From the NCBI GenBank assembly GCA_964512305.1, contig CAZEIW010000134.1:1-27639 (forward strand): a DNA stretch of 27,639 bases, in the 5' to 3' direction. A program made the position numbers and the translations under genes. A model generated the notes under the pieces. That model searched no databases and was not told the DNA's origin. It saw nothing but the letters and a program-made list of their open reading frames with translations. Of the stretch, positions 1-7,359 are shown one piece after another. The DNA is from CAZEIW01 sp964512305. GTDB lineage: Bacteria > Pseudomonadota > Gammaproteobacteria > Burkholderiales > Burkholderiaceae_F. Each line of letters opens with the position of its first letter. The first letter of the stretch is position 1.

Positions 1-21
1 CTCCCGCGCGCGGCGCGGGAG
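1..21. repeat. Perfect 9-bp hairpin, REP-like intergenic element
   Basis: The arms CTCCCGCGC (1-9) and GCGCGGGAG (13-21) pair perfectly around a 3-nt loop. A purine-rich tail follows (22-38). I recall this arrangement, a GC hairpin followed by a GAGAGG/GGTGAGG-type tail, as a dispersed intergenic repeat in high-GC proteobacteria. I cannot verify the copy number here. It lies in what is probably the space between gspE and gspF. Confidence 0.5.
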
Positions 22-35
22 AGGGGAGAGAGGTG

Positions 36-60
36 AGGAAACGCCCGTCGGGCGTTTCCT
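36..60. terminator. Perfect 11-bp hairpin just upstream of gspF
   Basis: AGGAAACGCCC (36-46) and GGGCGTTTCCT (50-60) form a perfect 11-bp stem with loop GTC. It ends one base before the gspF ribosome-binding site (GAGG, 61-64). The descending arm holds only TTT, so it is not a classic intrinsic terminator. It could be a terminator for the upstream gene, an attenuator, or a processing or stability element that lowers gspF expression relative to its neighbour. Confidence 0.5.
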
Positions 61-69
61 GAGGCTCCT

Positions 70-1314
70 ATGGGGGCATTCCGTTACGCCGCGGTCGACC
101 GCATCGGCAAGGAGCAGACCGGCGTGCTCGAGGCCGACAGCGCGCGACTGGCGCGCCAGATGCTGCGCGGCCAGGGCCTGCTGCCGCTGTCGGTCGAGCC
201 GGTGGTCGCCGAGGGCGCGCGCAGCGGCCTGGCGCTGCCGTACGCGCGCCGGCTGTCGCAGACCGAGCTGGCGGTCCTGACCCGCCAGCTCGCCAGCCTG
301 CTGGGTGCCGCGCTGCCGGTCACCGACGCGCTGACGGTGATGGTCGAGCAGAGCGAGAAGCAGGCGCTGCGCGAAATGATGGCCGCGATCCGCACCGACG
401 TCCTCGGCGGGGCCTCGCTGTCGGGCGCGCTGGCGCGGCATCCGCGCCAGTTCCCCGACATCTATCGCGCGCTCATCGCGGCCGGCGAGGAGTCCGGCAA
501 GCTCGGGTCGGTGCTCGCGAGCCTGGCCGACTTCATCGAGGAGCGGGCGCGCCTGCAGCAGAAGATCACCCTCGCGTTCGTGTATCCGGCGATCGTCACG
601 GTGGTCGCGCTCCTCGTGGTGACGGGGCTGCTCACCTACGTCGTGCCGCAGATCGTGCAGGTGTTCTCGCAGACGCGCCAGGGGCTGCCGTTGCTGACGC
701 GCGCGATGATCGCGGTGTCGGACTTCGTGCGCGGCTACGGCTGGGCCGTGCTGGTGCTCGCGGCGGCGGCCGGCTTCGGCGTCAGGCTCGCGCTGCGCGA
801 GCCCGCGATACGTCTGCGCTGGCACCGGCGCATGCTGCAACTGCCGGTACTCGGCATCCTGTCGCGCACGATCAACACCGCCCGCTTCGCCAGCACGCTG
901 TCGATCCTGGTCGGATCGGGCGTGCCGATGCTGCGCTCGCTGCAGGCCGCCGGCGAGACGCTCACCAACCTGGCGCTGCGGCAGCGCGTGGCCGAGGCAA
1001 CGCAGCGCGTGCGCGAGGGCTTCTCGCTGGCGCGCGCGCTGCGCGCCGACACCGCCGGCGAGCGCAAACCCGGCCAGCTGCGCCTGTTCCCGCCGGTGCT
1101 GATCCACCTGATCGCCTCCGGCGAGGCGACCGGCAAGCTGCCGGAGATGCTGGCCCGCGCGGCCGACATGCATGCGCGCGAGGCCGAAAGGCGCGCGTTG
1201 TTCTTCACGTCGCTGCTGGAGCCGGCGCTGATCCTGGCGATGGGCGGGATCGTGATGCTGATCGTCCTGGCGGTGCTGATGCCGATCATCGAGATCAACC
1301 AGCTCGCGCGCTGA
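70..1314 (+). CDS. gspF: Type II secretion system inner membrane protein GspF
   Basis: This is the polytopic inner-membrane platform protein of the type II secretion system. It contacts the GspE ATPase and GspL/M and helps extend the pseudopilus. The protein is 414 residues, the usual family size. It shows the two T2SSF repeats (about 70-195 and 270-405) and three hydrophobic segments near 168-192, 225-243 and 382-406. The repeated E-x-G-x-L/K-L signature is visible as GEESGKLG and, in the second repeat, GEATGKLPEML. The ATG at 70 follows GAGG at 61-64. The N-terminal FRYAAVDRIGKEQTGVLEAD is typical of GspF. No gspG follows, so the operon either ends here or the rest lies to the left. The PilC/type IV pilus homologue is the main alternative, but the sequence reads as GspF. 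Confidence 0.93.
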   Translation: MGAFRYAAVDRIGKEQTGVLEADSARLARQMLRGQGLLPLSVEPVVAEGARSGLALPYARRLSQTELAVLTRQLASLLGAALPVTDALTVMVEQSEKQALREMMAAIRTDVLGGASLSGALARHPRQFPDIYRALIAAGEESGKLGSVLASLADFIEERARLQQKITLAFVYPAIVTVVALLVVTGLLTYVVPQIVQVFSQTRQGLPLLTRAMIAVSDFVRGYGWAVLVLAAAAGFGVRLALREPAIRLRWHRRMLQLPVLGILSRTINTARFASTLSILVGSGVPMLRSLQAAGETLTNLALRQRVAEATQRVREGFSLARALRADTAGERKPGQLRLFPPVLIHLIASGEATGKLPEMLARAADMHAREAERRALFFTSLLEPALILAMGGIVMLIVLAVLMPIIEINQLAR

Positions 1315-1612
1315 AACGGGTCGCCCGGCGCCCCGTACCCCGGCCGGCTCCCCGCCCTGCCGCGCTCGCGCATCGGCGCCGGAACCGGTCGGACCGGGAA
1401 TCGCCGGATCGCGTCCATTTGAAGGCCATTCCGGGGCTTTTTCGCGCCATCCGCGGCGGACCGTCCGTGGGAGCCTGAGCGGGTCGCCAACCCGACTCGT
1501 GCGCGGCCGATCCGCCGCCGACGCGCGTCCGCCCGGATGCCGGGCCGCGCCCGCCGGCGTCGGGTTCGCGGCCGAGCAATGCCGCCTGGCCCCTGCCGAA
1601 GGACTGAATCTC

Positions 1613-2908
1613 ATGGACGGTGCGCGCGCCCCCGCGCCGGCGGAGACCGCCGACGACGCGCGGTATCTGCAGTCGATCACCGCGTGCGGCGATCGGCGCC
1701 CGCTCGTGCTGTCGCAGCCGATCTACTCGGCCACCGGCATCAAGCTGCTCGACACCGGGGCGAAGATCGACACCCGGATCTTCGAGCGGCTGTTCGGGCA
1801 CTCGCTCGCCGAACCGATCGACCGCTGCGTGACGAGCAGCGAGGCGGTCCGGCACAAGGACCTGGTCGAACGCGCGCGCGAGCTGGTCGCGGCCGCGCCG
1901 CTGCTCGCGCACTTCGATGCCGGCCTCGGGCCGCAGTCGGGGCGCGTATGGTCGGCGCTGGGCGCGTGCCCGCTCCCTTCCCCGATCGCGATGCGCCTGA
2001 CGGTCGTCCGCGACGGCACGCCCGCGCTCTACGAACATTCGCTGCGCGCCGCGTTCATCGCGCTCTTCATCGGCGTGCGGGCGCGGTTCTCGGAGCCCGA
2101 CCTCGAGCTGCTGGCCACCGCGGCGCTGCTGCACGACATCGGGATGATGCATGCCGATCCGGAGCTGTACGAGGGCGAGAAGCCGCTCGATCTCGCCGCG
2201 CGCCGCAGCCTGTACGCGCACCCGATGACCGCGCAGCTGATCGCGCGGCGCGAGCCCCTGGTCAATCCCGCGATCGCAACCGCGATCGCGCAGCATCACG
2301 AGCGCCTCGACGGGACCGGCTACCCGCGCGGCCTCGCCGGCGAGGCGATCACGAAGCTGGCACGCGTGCTGATGCTGGTCGAGGTCGTATCGGCCGTGAT
2401 CGAGCACCAGTTCGAGCAGCCCGAGCTGCAGCTGTCGCTGATCCTGCGCCTCAATCACCGCAGCTTCGACGCCGGTCTTTCCGGGGCCGTGCTGGCCGCG
2501 CTGCCCAGCCTGGCACTGGGCGAAGGCCAGGTTCCGTGCGACCGCTCGGAATACGAGCTCGTGACCGCGCTGATCGACGCCTGGCGGCACGCGCGCGGCG
2601 CGGCGCCGCCGGCCGCGGGCGATGCGGCGGCGGACTTCATCGACGCGCGCATCGCCAGGCTGCGGCGGTGGCTCGCCGACGCGGGCCTCGGCAGCGGTCC
2701 GGACGGCGCCGCCGTGGCGGCGGCCGACGAAGAGCCGTCGGTCTGCGCTGAACTGGGCGCGCTGGCGCGCGAAGCGCTCTGGCACGTGCGCCAGATCGCC
2801 TCCGAAGCGATGCACCGCTGGCCCGCACTGGCGCCAAGGGACGGGGCCGCCGCGCCGGGGGCTGCCGGCGAGTGGATCGCTTCGGGACTGAGCGTCGAGG
2901 GTCGTTGA
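1613..2908 (+). CDS. HD-GYP domain protein (probable cyclic-di-GMP phosphodiesterase)
   Basis: This is a 431-residue soluble protein with an HD-GYP domain in its middle (about 130-290). The metal ligands are visible: an upstream His in YEHSLR, H174-D175 in LLHDIG, the His of YAHPM, and H228-H229-E230 followed by D233-GTGYP. The intact GYP motif supports hydrolysis of c-di-GMP to pGpG/GMP. The N-terminal 100 residues match no sensor I recognise, and the C-terminal 130 residues are Ala-rich and helical. I chose the ATG at 1613 because GAAGGA lies at 1598-1603. The frame stays open upstream to 1499 without a better start. The 298 bp between gspF and this gene hold no convincing ORF; only a weak imperfect stem before a T-run (about 1422-1442) is seen. 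Confidence 0.85.
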   Translation: MDGARAPAPAETADDARYLQSITACGDRRPLVLSQPIYSATGIKLLDTGAKIDTRIFERLFGHSLAEPIDRCVTSSEAVRHKDLVERARELVAAAPLLAHFDAGLGPQSGRVWSALGACPLPSPIAMRLTVVRDGTPALYEHSLRAAFIALFIGVRARFSEPDLELLATAALLHDIGMMHADPELYEGEKPLDLAARRSLYAHPMTAQLIARREPLVNPAIATAIAQHHERLDGTGYPRGLAGEAITKLARVLMLVEVVSAVIEHQFEQPELQLSLILRLNHRSFDAGLSGAVLAALPSLALGEGQVPCDRSEYELVTALIDAWRHARGAAPPAAGDAAADFIDARIARLRRWLADAGLGSGPDGAAVAAADEEPSVCAELGALAREALWHVRQIASEAMHRWPALAPRDGAAAPGAAGEWIASGLSVEGR

Positions 2909-3034
2909 TCCTCCTGGCCAGAAGCGTTAATCGAAGCCACCTTCGTAGTCCGAACGTTCGATGCCCCTGCCTTCGTTCCGCGATCGGGGTTTCCGGCGTC
3001 TCATCGGTTTACCAACTTCGCGGGCCGGCAGACG

Positions 3035-3063
3035 TTGTGAGATGGCGATCACTGAGTCATAGT
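3035..3063 (+). promoter_or_regulatory. Sigma-70-type promoter with overlapping inverted repeat
   Basis: A -35 box TTGTGA (3035-3040) is followed after exactly 17 bp by a -10 box CATAGT (3058-3063); both match the consensus at 4 of 6 positions. An inverted repeat TCACT-N7-AGTGA (3049-3065) covers the -10, as expected for a repressor operator. The predicted start near 3070 leaves a short leader with GGGGAG at 3077-3082 before the ATG at 3093. Confidence 0.5.
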
Positions 3064-3092
3064 GACCGGGAAGTCGCGGGGAGTTGTCCACG

Positions 3093-3671
3093 ATGAGAAA
3101 CACAATCAGTCCGACGCCGCTGCACTTCCACGATCTGGCGGCGCACTTCCTGGCCCTGTCGCCGGGCGACCGCTGCCTGCGTTTCGGATGGGCGATGAGC
3201 GACGACGACATCGTCTATTACGTCGAAACGATCGTCCGAAGGGTCGACCCCGTGTTCATGGTCCTCGAGCCGACCCAGGACGTCTCCGGGGTCGTCCATC
3301 TCGAGTTCACCGGTTGCTGCGCGGACCTCGGGCTGAGCGTGTCGGCCTGGGCACGCAGCAAGGGCGTCGGCGCCTCGCTGCTCGAGCGGGCCCGCCTGCT
3401 GGCCGCCGCGCGCGGGGTCGCCACGCTGTTCGTGCACAAGCTGGGGGACAACGAACAGCTGCAGCGCCTGGCGCAGCGCGCCGGCCTGCGGGTCGTCTGC
3501 TCGCGCGGCGACGGCGCGAAGCGCCTCGAACCGATCGTCTGGAAGAACGGCGTCCCGGGCAGGGAACCGGCGCCGGGGATCGCGCTGGTCGACCATTCGC
3601 TGCGGCCGGATCTGGGGACGATGCCGCCGTTCACGCTTTCGGCGGACGAGACGCGGCTGTCCGCGACGTAG
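3093..3671 (+). CDS. GNAT-family N-acetyltransferase
   Basis: This is a 192-residue protein with a single GNAT fold. The acetyl-CoA pyrophosphate loop appears as ARSKGVGASLLERAR (R-x-x-G-x-G/A type), and the family beta4/beta5 region follows as ARGVATLFVHKLGDN and LQRLAQRAGL. The substrate cannot be told. The C-terminal 45 residues beyond the fold are unrecognised. The ATG at 3093 is preferred over an in-frame TTG at 3084 because GGGGAG at 3077-3082 is correctly spaced only for the ATG. The gene is convergent with the regulator at 3717-4325. It is not a LuxI-type synthase: the conserved acyl-homoserine-lactone synthase residues are not seen. Confidence 0.75.
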   Translation: MRNTISPTPLHFHDLAAHFLALSPGDRCLRFGWAMSDDDIVYYVETIVRRVDPVFMVLEPTQDVSGVVHLEFTGCCADLGLSVSAWARSKGVGASLLERARLLAAARGVATLFVHKLGDNEQLQRLAQRAGLRVVCSRGDGAKRLEPIVWKNGVPGREPAPGIALVDHSLRPDLGTMPPFTLSADETRLSAT

Positions 3672-3717
3672 TCGGCGACCTAGTCGGCGACCTGGTCGGC
3701 GATCCCCGTCGGCGACT
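3670..3717. repeat. Four tandem 12-bp repeats between convergent genes
   Basis: Four in-phase copies of a 12-bp unit fill the space between the two stop codons: AGTCGGCGACCT (3670-3681), an exact second copy (3682-3693), then diverged copies (3694-3705 and 3706-3717) that keep the GTCGGCGA core. The array starts inside the TAG stop of the acetyltransferase and ends at the stop of the LuxR-type gene. Confidence 0.85.
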
Positions 3718-4325
3718 CAGACGGCGATCTCGCCCCTGCGCATCGCGACCGCGACCGCCTCGGCGCGCGAGCTCACGCCGAGCTTGTCGAACGCCGCCTG
3801 CAGATGGAACTTCACCGTATTGGGCGACAGCTCGAGCTCCCGGGCGATGACCTTGTTCGAGAACCCGGCCGCCACGCGGTCGAGCACCTCGCGCTCGCGC
3901 GGAGACAGGGGCGCCCCCTCGGCGACGTCGAACCCGTCCGCCGGCGCGCCCTCGGGATCCCAGACCGCGAGACCGGCCGCAATCGCCGCGGCGGCGGCCC
4001 GCATCGCGTCGATTCCGGCGTCGGGGTCGAGCAGCGCGAGCGGGCCGTGCTCCGCCAGGCGGCGCAGTAGGCCGCGCTCGGCGCCGATCATCGCCAGCAC
4101 CGGCACGTCGGCGTCGAGCGCGGCGCGGATGAACGGCCGCGCTTCCCCGGCTTGACCACCCGTGAGGATCCACGCCCGGCGCTCGGCAGCGAGCGCAACG
4201 CGCAGCGCGGCCGGGCTGCCCGCGAGCGATGCCACGTCGAACCCTGCCGCGCCCGCGCGCAGCACCAGGTCCTGCCGGACCGACTCGCTCGCCGCCGCTA
4301 CGATCGCGCCCGTCGTCGCGCCCAT
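3717..4325 (-). CDS. LuxR/NarL-type regulator with degenerate receiver domain
   Basis: This is a 202-residue DNA-binding protein. The C-terminal GerE/LuxR helix-turn-helix is canonical (LSPREREVLDRVAAG..SNKVIARELELSPNTVKFHL). The N-terminal 125 residues have receiver-like length and alternation, but the acidic pair after beta1 is absent and the phospho-acceptor position after beta3 reads WILTGGQAG, with no Asp. Phosphorelay control is therefore unlikely. The ATG at 4325 is preferred because the fold begins there, though its ribosome-binding site is weak. An in-frame GTG at 4385 would overlap the end of the upstream HtrA-like gene, 40 bp away. The two are probably co-transcribed. Confidence 0.82.
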   Translation of the reverse strand: MGATTGAIVAAASESVRQDLVLRAGAAGFDVASLAGSPAALRVALAAERRAWILTGGQAGEARPFIRAALDADVPVLAMIGAERGLLRRLAEHGPLALLDPDAGIDAMRAAAAAIAAGLAVWDPEGAPADGFDVAEGAPLSPREREVLDRVAAGFSNKVIARELELSPNTVKFHLQAAFDKLGVSSRAEAVAVAMRRGEIAV

Positions 4326-4365
4326 CCGAACCAGCTTTGGGGCGCGCGCGCCGATTGCAACCGCG

Positions 4366-5280
4366 TCACGCGCGCGGTCGTTCACCGACGGTGATCGACA
4401 GCGCCTGCGCAACGCCGGCGCGAAGCACGTCGACCGCGAGCACCGAACCGATCGCCGCCCCGCCGAGCTCGCGAACCACCGCCGCAGGGCTGTAGACCGG
4501 GCGCTGCGCGAGCGAGAGCACCATGTCGCCGAAGATCAGGCCGGCCCGCTGCGCCGGCGACCCCGGCTCGACCCCGGTGACGATCACCGCCGGCGCGCGC
4601 TCGCGGCCCAGCTGTCCCCGTTGAGCGTCGTCCAGCCATACCGGCTGCAGGCGGACACCCAGGTATGGCTGCGGCAGATAGCCGTGCTGCGCAACGCGCG
4701 ACGCGACCGCGGCCACGGTTTCGACCGGTATGCCGAGCGCACGCCCGCGCAGCGCGGGAACCGCCATCGCGCACAGCGCTCCCCCGGCGTCGAATATTCC
4801 CGCGCCCTCGAGCGCCGCATCCAGGCGCAGCGAGAAGCGGATCGTGCGCGCGATCTCCCCGCCGCGCCGCGAACGCCACGCGGGTCCGACCTGCTGCACG
4901 TCGGCCCACTGCGCGATCGGACCGGTGTCTTCGCCCGCCGCATCGCGGCCGACGAGCAGGACCGGCTGGCCGGCGCGCAGCGCGGTCGAATCGGCGCGCG
5001 CCGGTACCGGCAGCCCGGTATGCGCGCTGAGCAGCGCGACGTCGGTCGCGAGGTCGAGCGCGACCACGGCGGCGTCGACCGCCTGCGCGCCGCCGCCGCG
5101 CACGACGGCGCGCGAGGCGCCCGCGAGCGCCTCGGCCGCGGTGACCACGGTGTCGGCGTCCCAGACGATCCCGGACAGCGGGCGTCCCTTGGGGGTCTCC
5201 ACCGCGACCACGGAAGCGGCGGCCCGTTCGGCCAGATCGGCCCGCTCGCGGGCCCAGGACTGCAGCGCATTCGAAGACAT
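4366..5280 (-). CDS. HtrA/S1C-like protein with PDZ domain, apparently protease-dead
   Basis: This is a 304-residue protein with a trypsin-like S1C fold (about 15-190) and a C-terminal PDZ domain (about 200-298: QPYLGVRL, then a carboxylate-binding region and PGSPAQRAGLIFGDMVLSL). The catalytic triad is not intact. The His of the family motif TNNHVV is Glu50 in TAAEAL. Asp80 in ATDVALL is kept. The GNSGG nucleophile loop reads GAGIFDAGG, so the Ser is missing. No signal peptide or membrane segment is seen, so it is probably cytoplasmic, unlike DegP. An AGGGG ribosome-binding site precedes the ATG. It is the first gene of a pair with the LuxR-type regulator and probably acts as a peptide- or partner-binding module. 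Confidence 0.82.
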   Translation of the reverse strand: MSSNALQSWARERADLAERAAASVVAVETPKGRPLSGIVWDADTVVTAAEALAGASRAVVRGGGAQAVDAAVVALDLATDVALLSAHTGLPVPARADSTALRAGQPVLLVGRDAAGEDTGPIAQWADVQQVGPAWRSRRGGEIARTIRFSLRLDAALEGAGIFDAGGALCAMAVPALRGRALGIPVETVAAVASRVAQHGYLPQPYLGVRLQPVWLDDAQRGQLGRERAPAVIVTGVEPGSPAQRAGLIFGDMVLSLAQRPVYSPAAVVRELGGAAIGSVLAVDVLRAGVAQALSITVGERPRA

Positions 5281-5348
5281 GGCATCCCCTAACGAGGTGA
5301 ACTGCCGTCGATTGTGGGCGGGGGCAAGGTGCGCGGGGACTCCCCGAA

Positions 5349-5373
5349 CGGGTGGCCACCCGCGCGCGCGGGT
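5349..5373. repeat. Two overlapping perfect palindromes
   Basis: CGGGTGGCCACCCG (5349-5362) and ACCCGCGCGCGCGGGT (5358-5373) are perfect palindromes sharing five bases, so their hairpins would be mutually exclusive. They sit in the 170-bp divergent region between the HtrA-like gene and the aminotransferase. Confidence 0.55.
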
Positions 5374-5400
5374 TTCGGCGGGCTGCGATCGAGCCGCGGC

Positions 5401-5439
5401 CGCGGACGGGCGACGCGGACGGGTAACGCGGACGGGTCA
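5401..5439. repeat. Three tandem 13-bp repeats upstream of the aminotransferase
   Basis: Three head-to-tail 13-bp units share the core CGCGGACGGG (5401-5413, 5414-5426, 5427-5439) and differ only in the last three bases. They end at the putative -10 box of the aminotransferase. They could be operator iterons or a slippage-generated repeat. Confidence 0.75.
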
Positions 5440-5443
5440 TAAT
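5438..5443 (+). promoter_or_regulatory. Putative -10 box for a leaderless aminotransferase mRNA
   Basis: CATAAT matches TATAAT at 5 of 6 positions and is the only AT-rich hexamer in this GC-rich stretch. A start site 7 nt beyond it would fall at about 5450-5451, on the GTG start codon. No good -35 is visible; that position lies inside the 13-bp repeats, which suggests an activator. Confidence 0.4.
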
Positions 5444-5450
5444 CGCGCCC

Positions 5451-6620
5451 GTGCTGCGCCGCTCGCTACATTCCCTTCCGGCCTCGCGCATCCGCGAGGT
5501 TTCGCAGACCGTCGATCCGCAGGCCGACGTCGTCAGGTTCTGGTTCGGCGAAGGCGATTCGCCGACCGCCGATTTCATCCGTGCCGCCGCCAAGGAAGCG
5601 CTCGACCGCGGCGAAACGTTCTACGGCCCCAACCTCGGCCTGCCCGAGTTGCGCGAAGCGATTGCCGCCTACGCATCGCGGGTGCGAGCGCCTGCCGCGG
5701 TCGCGGTCGACCGGATCGCGGTCACCAGTTCCGGCGTCAACGCGTTGACGCTGGTCGCGCAGGCGCTGCTCGAGCCCGGCGACCGCGTCGCGATCGTGAC
5801 GCCGGTCTGGCCCAACATGACCTCGATTCCGCTTCTTTACAACGCCGAGGTCGCGCGCGTGCCGCTCGAGTACCGCGGCGAGGCCTGGACGCTCGATCTG
5901 CAGCGCCTGATCGACGCCGCGTCCCCGCCGACGAAAATGGTGATCGTCAATTCGCCCCACAACCCGACCGGCTGGGTCATGCCTGGCCGGCAGTGGGACG
6001 CGCTGCTCGGCCATTGCCGCCGGCACGGCACATGGCTGGTCGCGGACGATGCATACGAGCGCCTGGTCTACGACGGGTCGGCGCACGCGCCAGGCCTGCT
6101 GGCGAGCGTCGATCCGGACGAGCGCTGGATCAGCGTCAACACGTTTTCGAAGACCTGGAGCATGACCGGCTGGCGCCTCGGGTGGGTGGTCGGGCCCCGC
6201 CGCTTCATCGAGGATTTCGCCAAGGTGGTCGAATTCAATACGTCGTGCGCGCCTGCCTTCATCCAGCGCGCCGGCGTGGCGGCGCTCGCTGCCGGCGAAG
6301 AGCCGGTGCGGGCCGGCGTCGCCCGGCTGGCGCGCGCGCGCGACCTGCTGCTGCGCCGCCTGCGCGCGATGCCCGGCGTCGAGGCCGCCACGCCTTCCGG
6401 GGCCATGTACGCGTTCCTGCGGATCCCTGGACGCTCCGACGACAGCTTCGAATTCGCCCGGACGCTCGCGGCCAGGGGCGGTGTCGGGCTCGCTCCCGGC
6501 GTCGCCTTCGGCCCAGAGGGCGAAGGCTGGCTGCGATGGTGCTTCGCGGCCGGCGAGGAGCTGATCGACGAAGGCGCGCGCCGCCTCGAGCGCTTTCTCG
6601 CCGCCGGCGCGCGCGCCTGA
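5451..6620 (+). CDS. Pyridoxal-phosphate-dependent aminotransferase, class I/II
   Basis: This is a 389-residue fold-type I aminotransferase of the aspartate/aromatic aminotransferase superfamily. The motifs appear in order: YGPNLGLPELREAIA (substrate region), NSPHNPTGWV (Asn binding PLP), DDAYERLVYDG (Asp and Tyr at the PLP ring), and NTFSKTWSMTGWRLGW, whose Lys forms the Schiff base and whose Arg binds the phosphate. The C-terminal substrate Arg is probably in the segment LRWCFA. The GTG at 5451 is the only sensible start, since the N-terminus SLHSLPASRIREV matches family starts, but no Shine-Dalgarno is present. The substrate is not predictable. An aromatic 2-oxo acid product would feed the indolepyruvate oxidoreductase 740 bp downstream, which is inference only. 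Confidence 0.88.
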   Translation: MLRRSLHSLPASRIREVSQTVDPQADVVRFWFGEGDSPTADFIRAAAKEALDRGETFYGPNLGLPELREAIAAYASRVRAPAAVAVDRIAVTSSGVNALTLVAQALLEPGDRVAIVTPVWPNMTSIPLLYNAEVARVPLEYRGEAWTLDLQRLIDAASPPTKMVIVNSPHNPTGWVMPGRQWDALLGHCRRHGTWLVADDAYERLVYDGSAHAPGLLASVDPDERWISVNTFSKTWSMTGWRLGWVVGPRRFIEDFAKVVEFNTSCAPAFIQRAGVAALAAGEEPVRAGVARLARARDLLLRRLRAMPGVEAATPSGAMYAFLRIPGRSDDSFEFARTLAARGGVGLAPGVAFGPEGEGWLRWCFAAGEELIDEGARRLERFLAAGARA

Positions 6621-6631
6621 TCGCGCGCCGG
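6604..6631. terminator. Inverted repeat between convergent genes
   Basis: CCGGCGCGC (6604-6612) and GCGCGCCGG (6623-6631) form a 9-bp GC-only stem with a 10-nt loop that contains the aminotransferase stop codon. It may serve as a terminator in both directions. There is no T-run. Confidence 0.35.
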
Positions 6632-6637
6632 CCCGTC

Positions 6638-7087
6638 CTAGCGCCCGGTGTCCGGCATCGCGTCCGGCGCCCGGACCTGCACGACGACCTCGATCTGGCT
6701 GCGGCGCCCGGCGACGTCGATCACGAGGGTCAGCGGCAGCGTGTCGCCTTCCTTGAGCGGCCGCTTCAGGTCCATCAGCATCACGTGCGCGCCGTCGGGA
6801 CGCAACTCGACCGTCTTCCCGGCAGGCAACTCGAGCTGCTGGAGCGCGCGCATCCGCATCACGCCGCCATCGAGCTTCATTTCATGGATCCGCGCGACCC
6901 CTGCAACGGGTGAGCGCACTTCGACCACGCGCGCGTCGACGCTCGAAGTCAGGCGCATGAACGCCGCGCTTGCCCTCTGCTGCACGACGGTCGCGCGCGC
7001 CCAGGCCTGCTCGGCCGTCACCTGCGCCTGCGCCGGCAACACAGCCGCGGCGCACGCCAACCACAACGCCGTCATCGCCGATTTCAT
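6638..7087 (-). CDS. Periplasmic copper chaperone, PCu(A)C family
   Basis: This is a 149-residue secreted protein. An N-terminal signal peptide (MKSAMTALWLACAAAVLPAQAQ, cleaved near residue 20) precedes a PCu(A)C cupredoxin-like domain. The Cu(I) ligands follow the family pattern H-x-M ... M-x-M ... H-x-M: HEMKLDGG, VMRMRAL and AHVMLM. Members deliver copper to the CuA or CuB site of cytochrome c oxidase, usually with Sco. No Sco or YcnI/YcnJ-type gene is adjacent, so it stands alone. The ATG at 7087 is chosen because the signal peptide begins there; the frame stays open upstream but encodes nothing recognisable. No strong ribosome-binding site is seen. Confidence 0.88.
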   Translation of the reverse strand: MKSAMTALWLACAAAVLPAQAQVTAEQAWARATVVQQRASAAFMRLTSSVDARVVEVRSPVAGVARIHEMKLDGGVMRMRALQQLELPAGKTVELRPDGAHVMLMDLKRPLKEGDTLPLTLVIDVAGRRSQIEVVVQVRAPDAMPDTGR

Positions 7088-7359
7088 TGCGCGCCGTCGC
7101 GAATCGCCGCCAGCCGGAAATTCACTGCAGTCGGATTCGCCGCAGCCGGATTCCCATTTGCAGCCTGCATCGTATCGGATGCCTGCGGCGGCGCCGATTG
7201 AGGCGGTGGGGTGCGCGGAGTATCCTGCGCACGCCCGATTTGCCACTGCCGGCGGCGCCCACGAGGCCGGTCCGGCCGACAAGCCAGGCGCGCGGCCGGT
7301 TATCTCCCCGCAGGCGCGCCACGCTCCCAAAGACACGATTTTTGGATCGAGGCTCGATC

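Noticed and set aside
1422..1445. Intrinsic terminator after gspF
   Set aside because: A T-run is present but the preceding stem is short and bulged; too weak to list.
3670..3717. CRISPR-like array
   Set aside because: The repeats are only 12 bp and contiguous, with no spacers and no cas genes.
3631..4173. Arg/Pro-rich open frame on the minus strand overlapping the LuxR-type gene
   Set aside because: It is a frame-shifted shadow of a gene with a clear helix-turn-helix and contains only low-complexity sequence.
3093..4325. Quorum-sensing pair (acetyltransferase as LuxI, regulator as LuxR)
   Set aside because: The acetyltransferase lacks the LuxI synthase residues and the regulator has a receiver-like, not autoinducer-binding, N-terminus. 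The genes are convergent.
6970..7359. Upstream in-frame extension of the oxidoreductase
   Set aside because: It adds about 130 low-complexity residues that overlap the copper-chaperone gene; the ATG at 7360 has a good ribosome-binding site and begins the conserved region.
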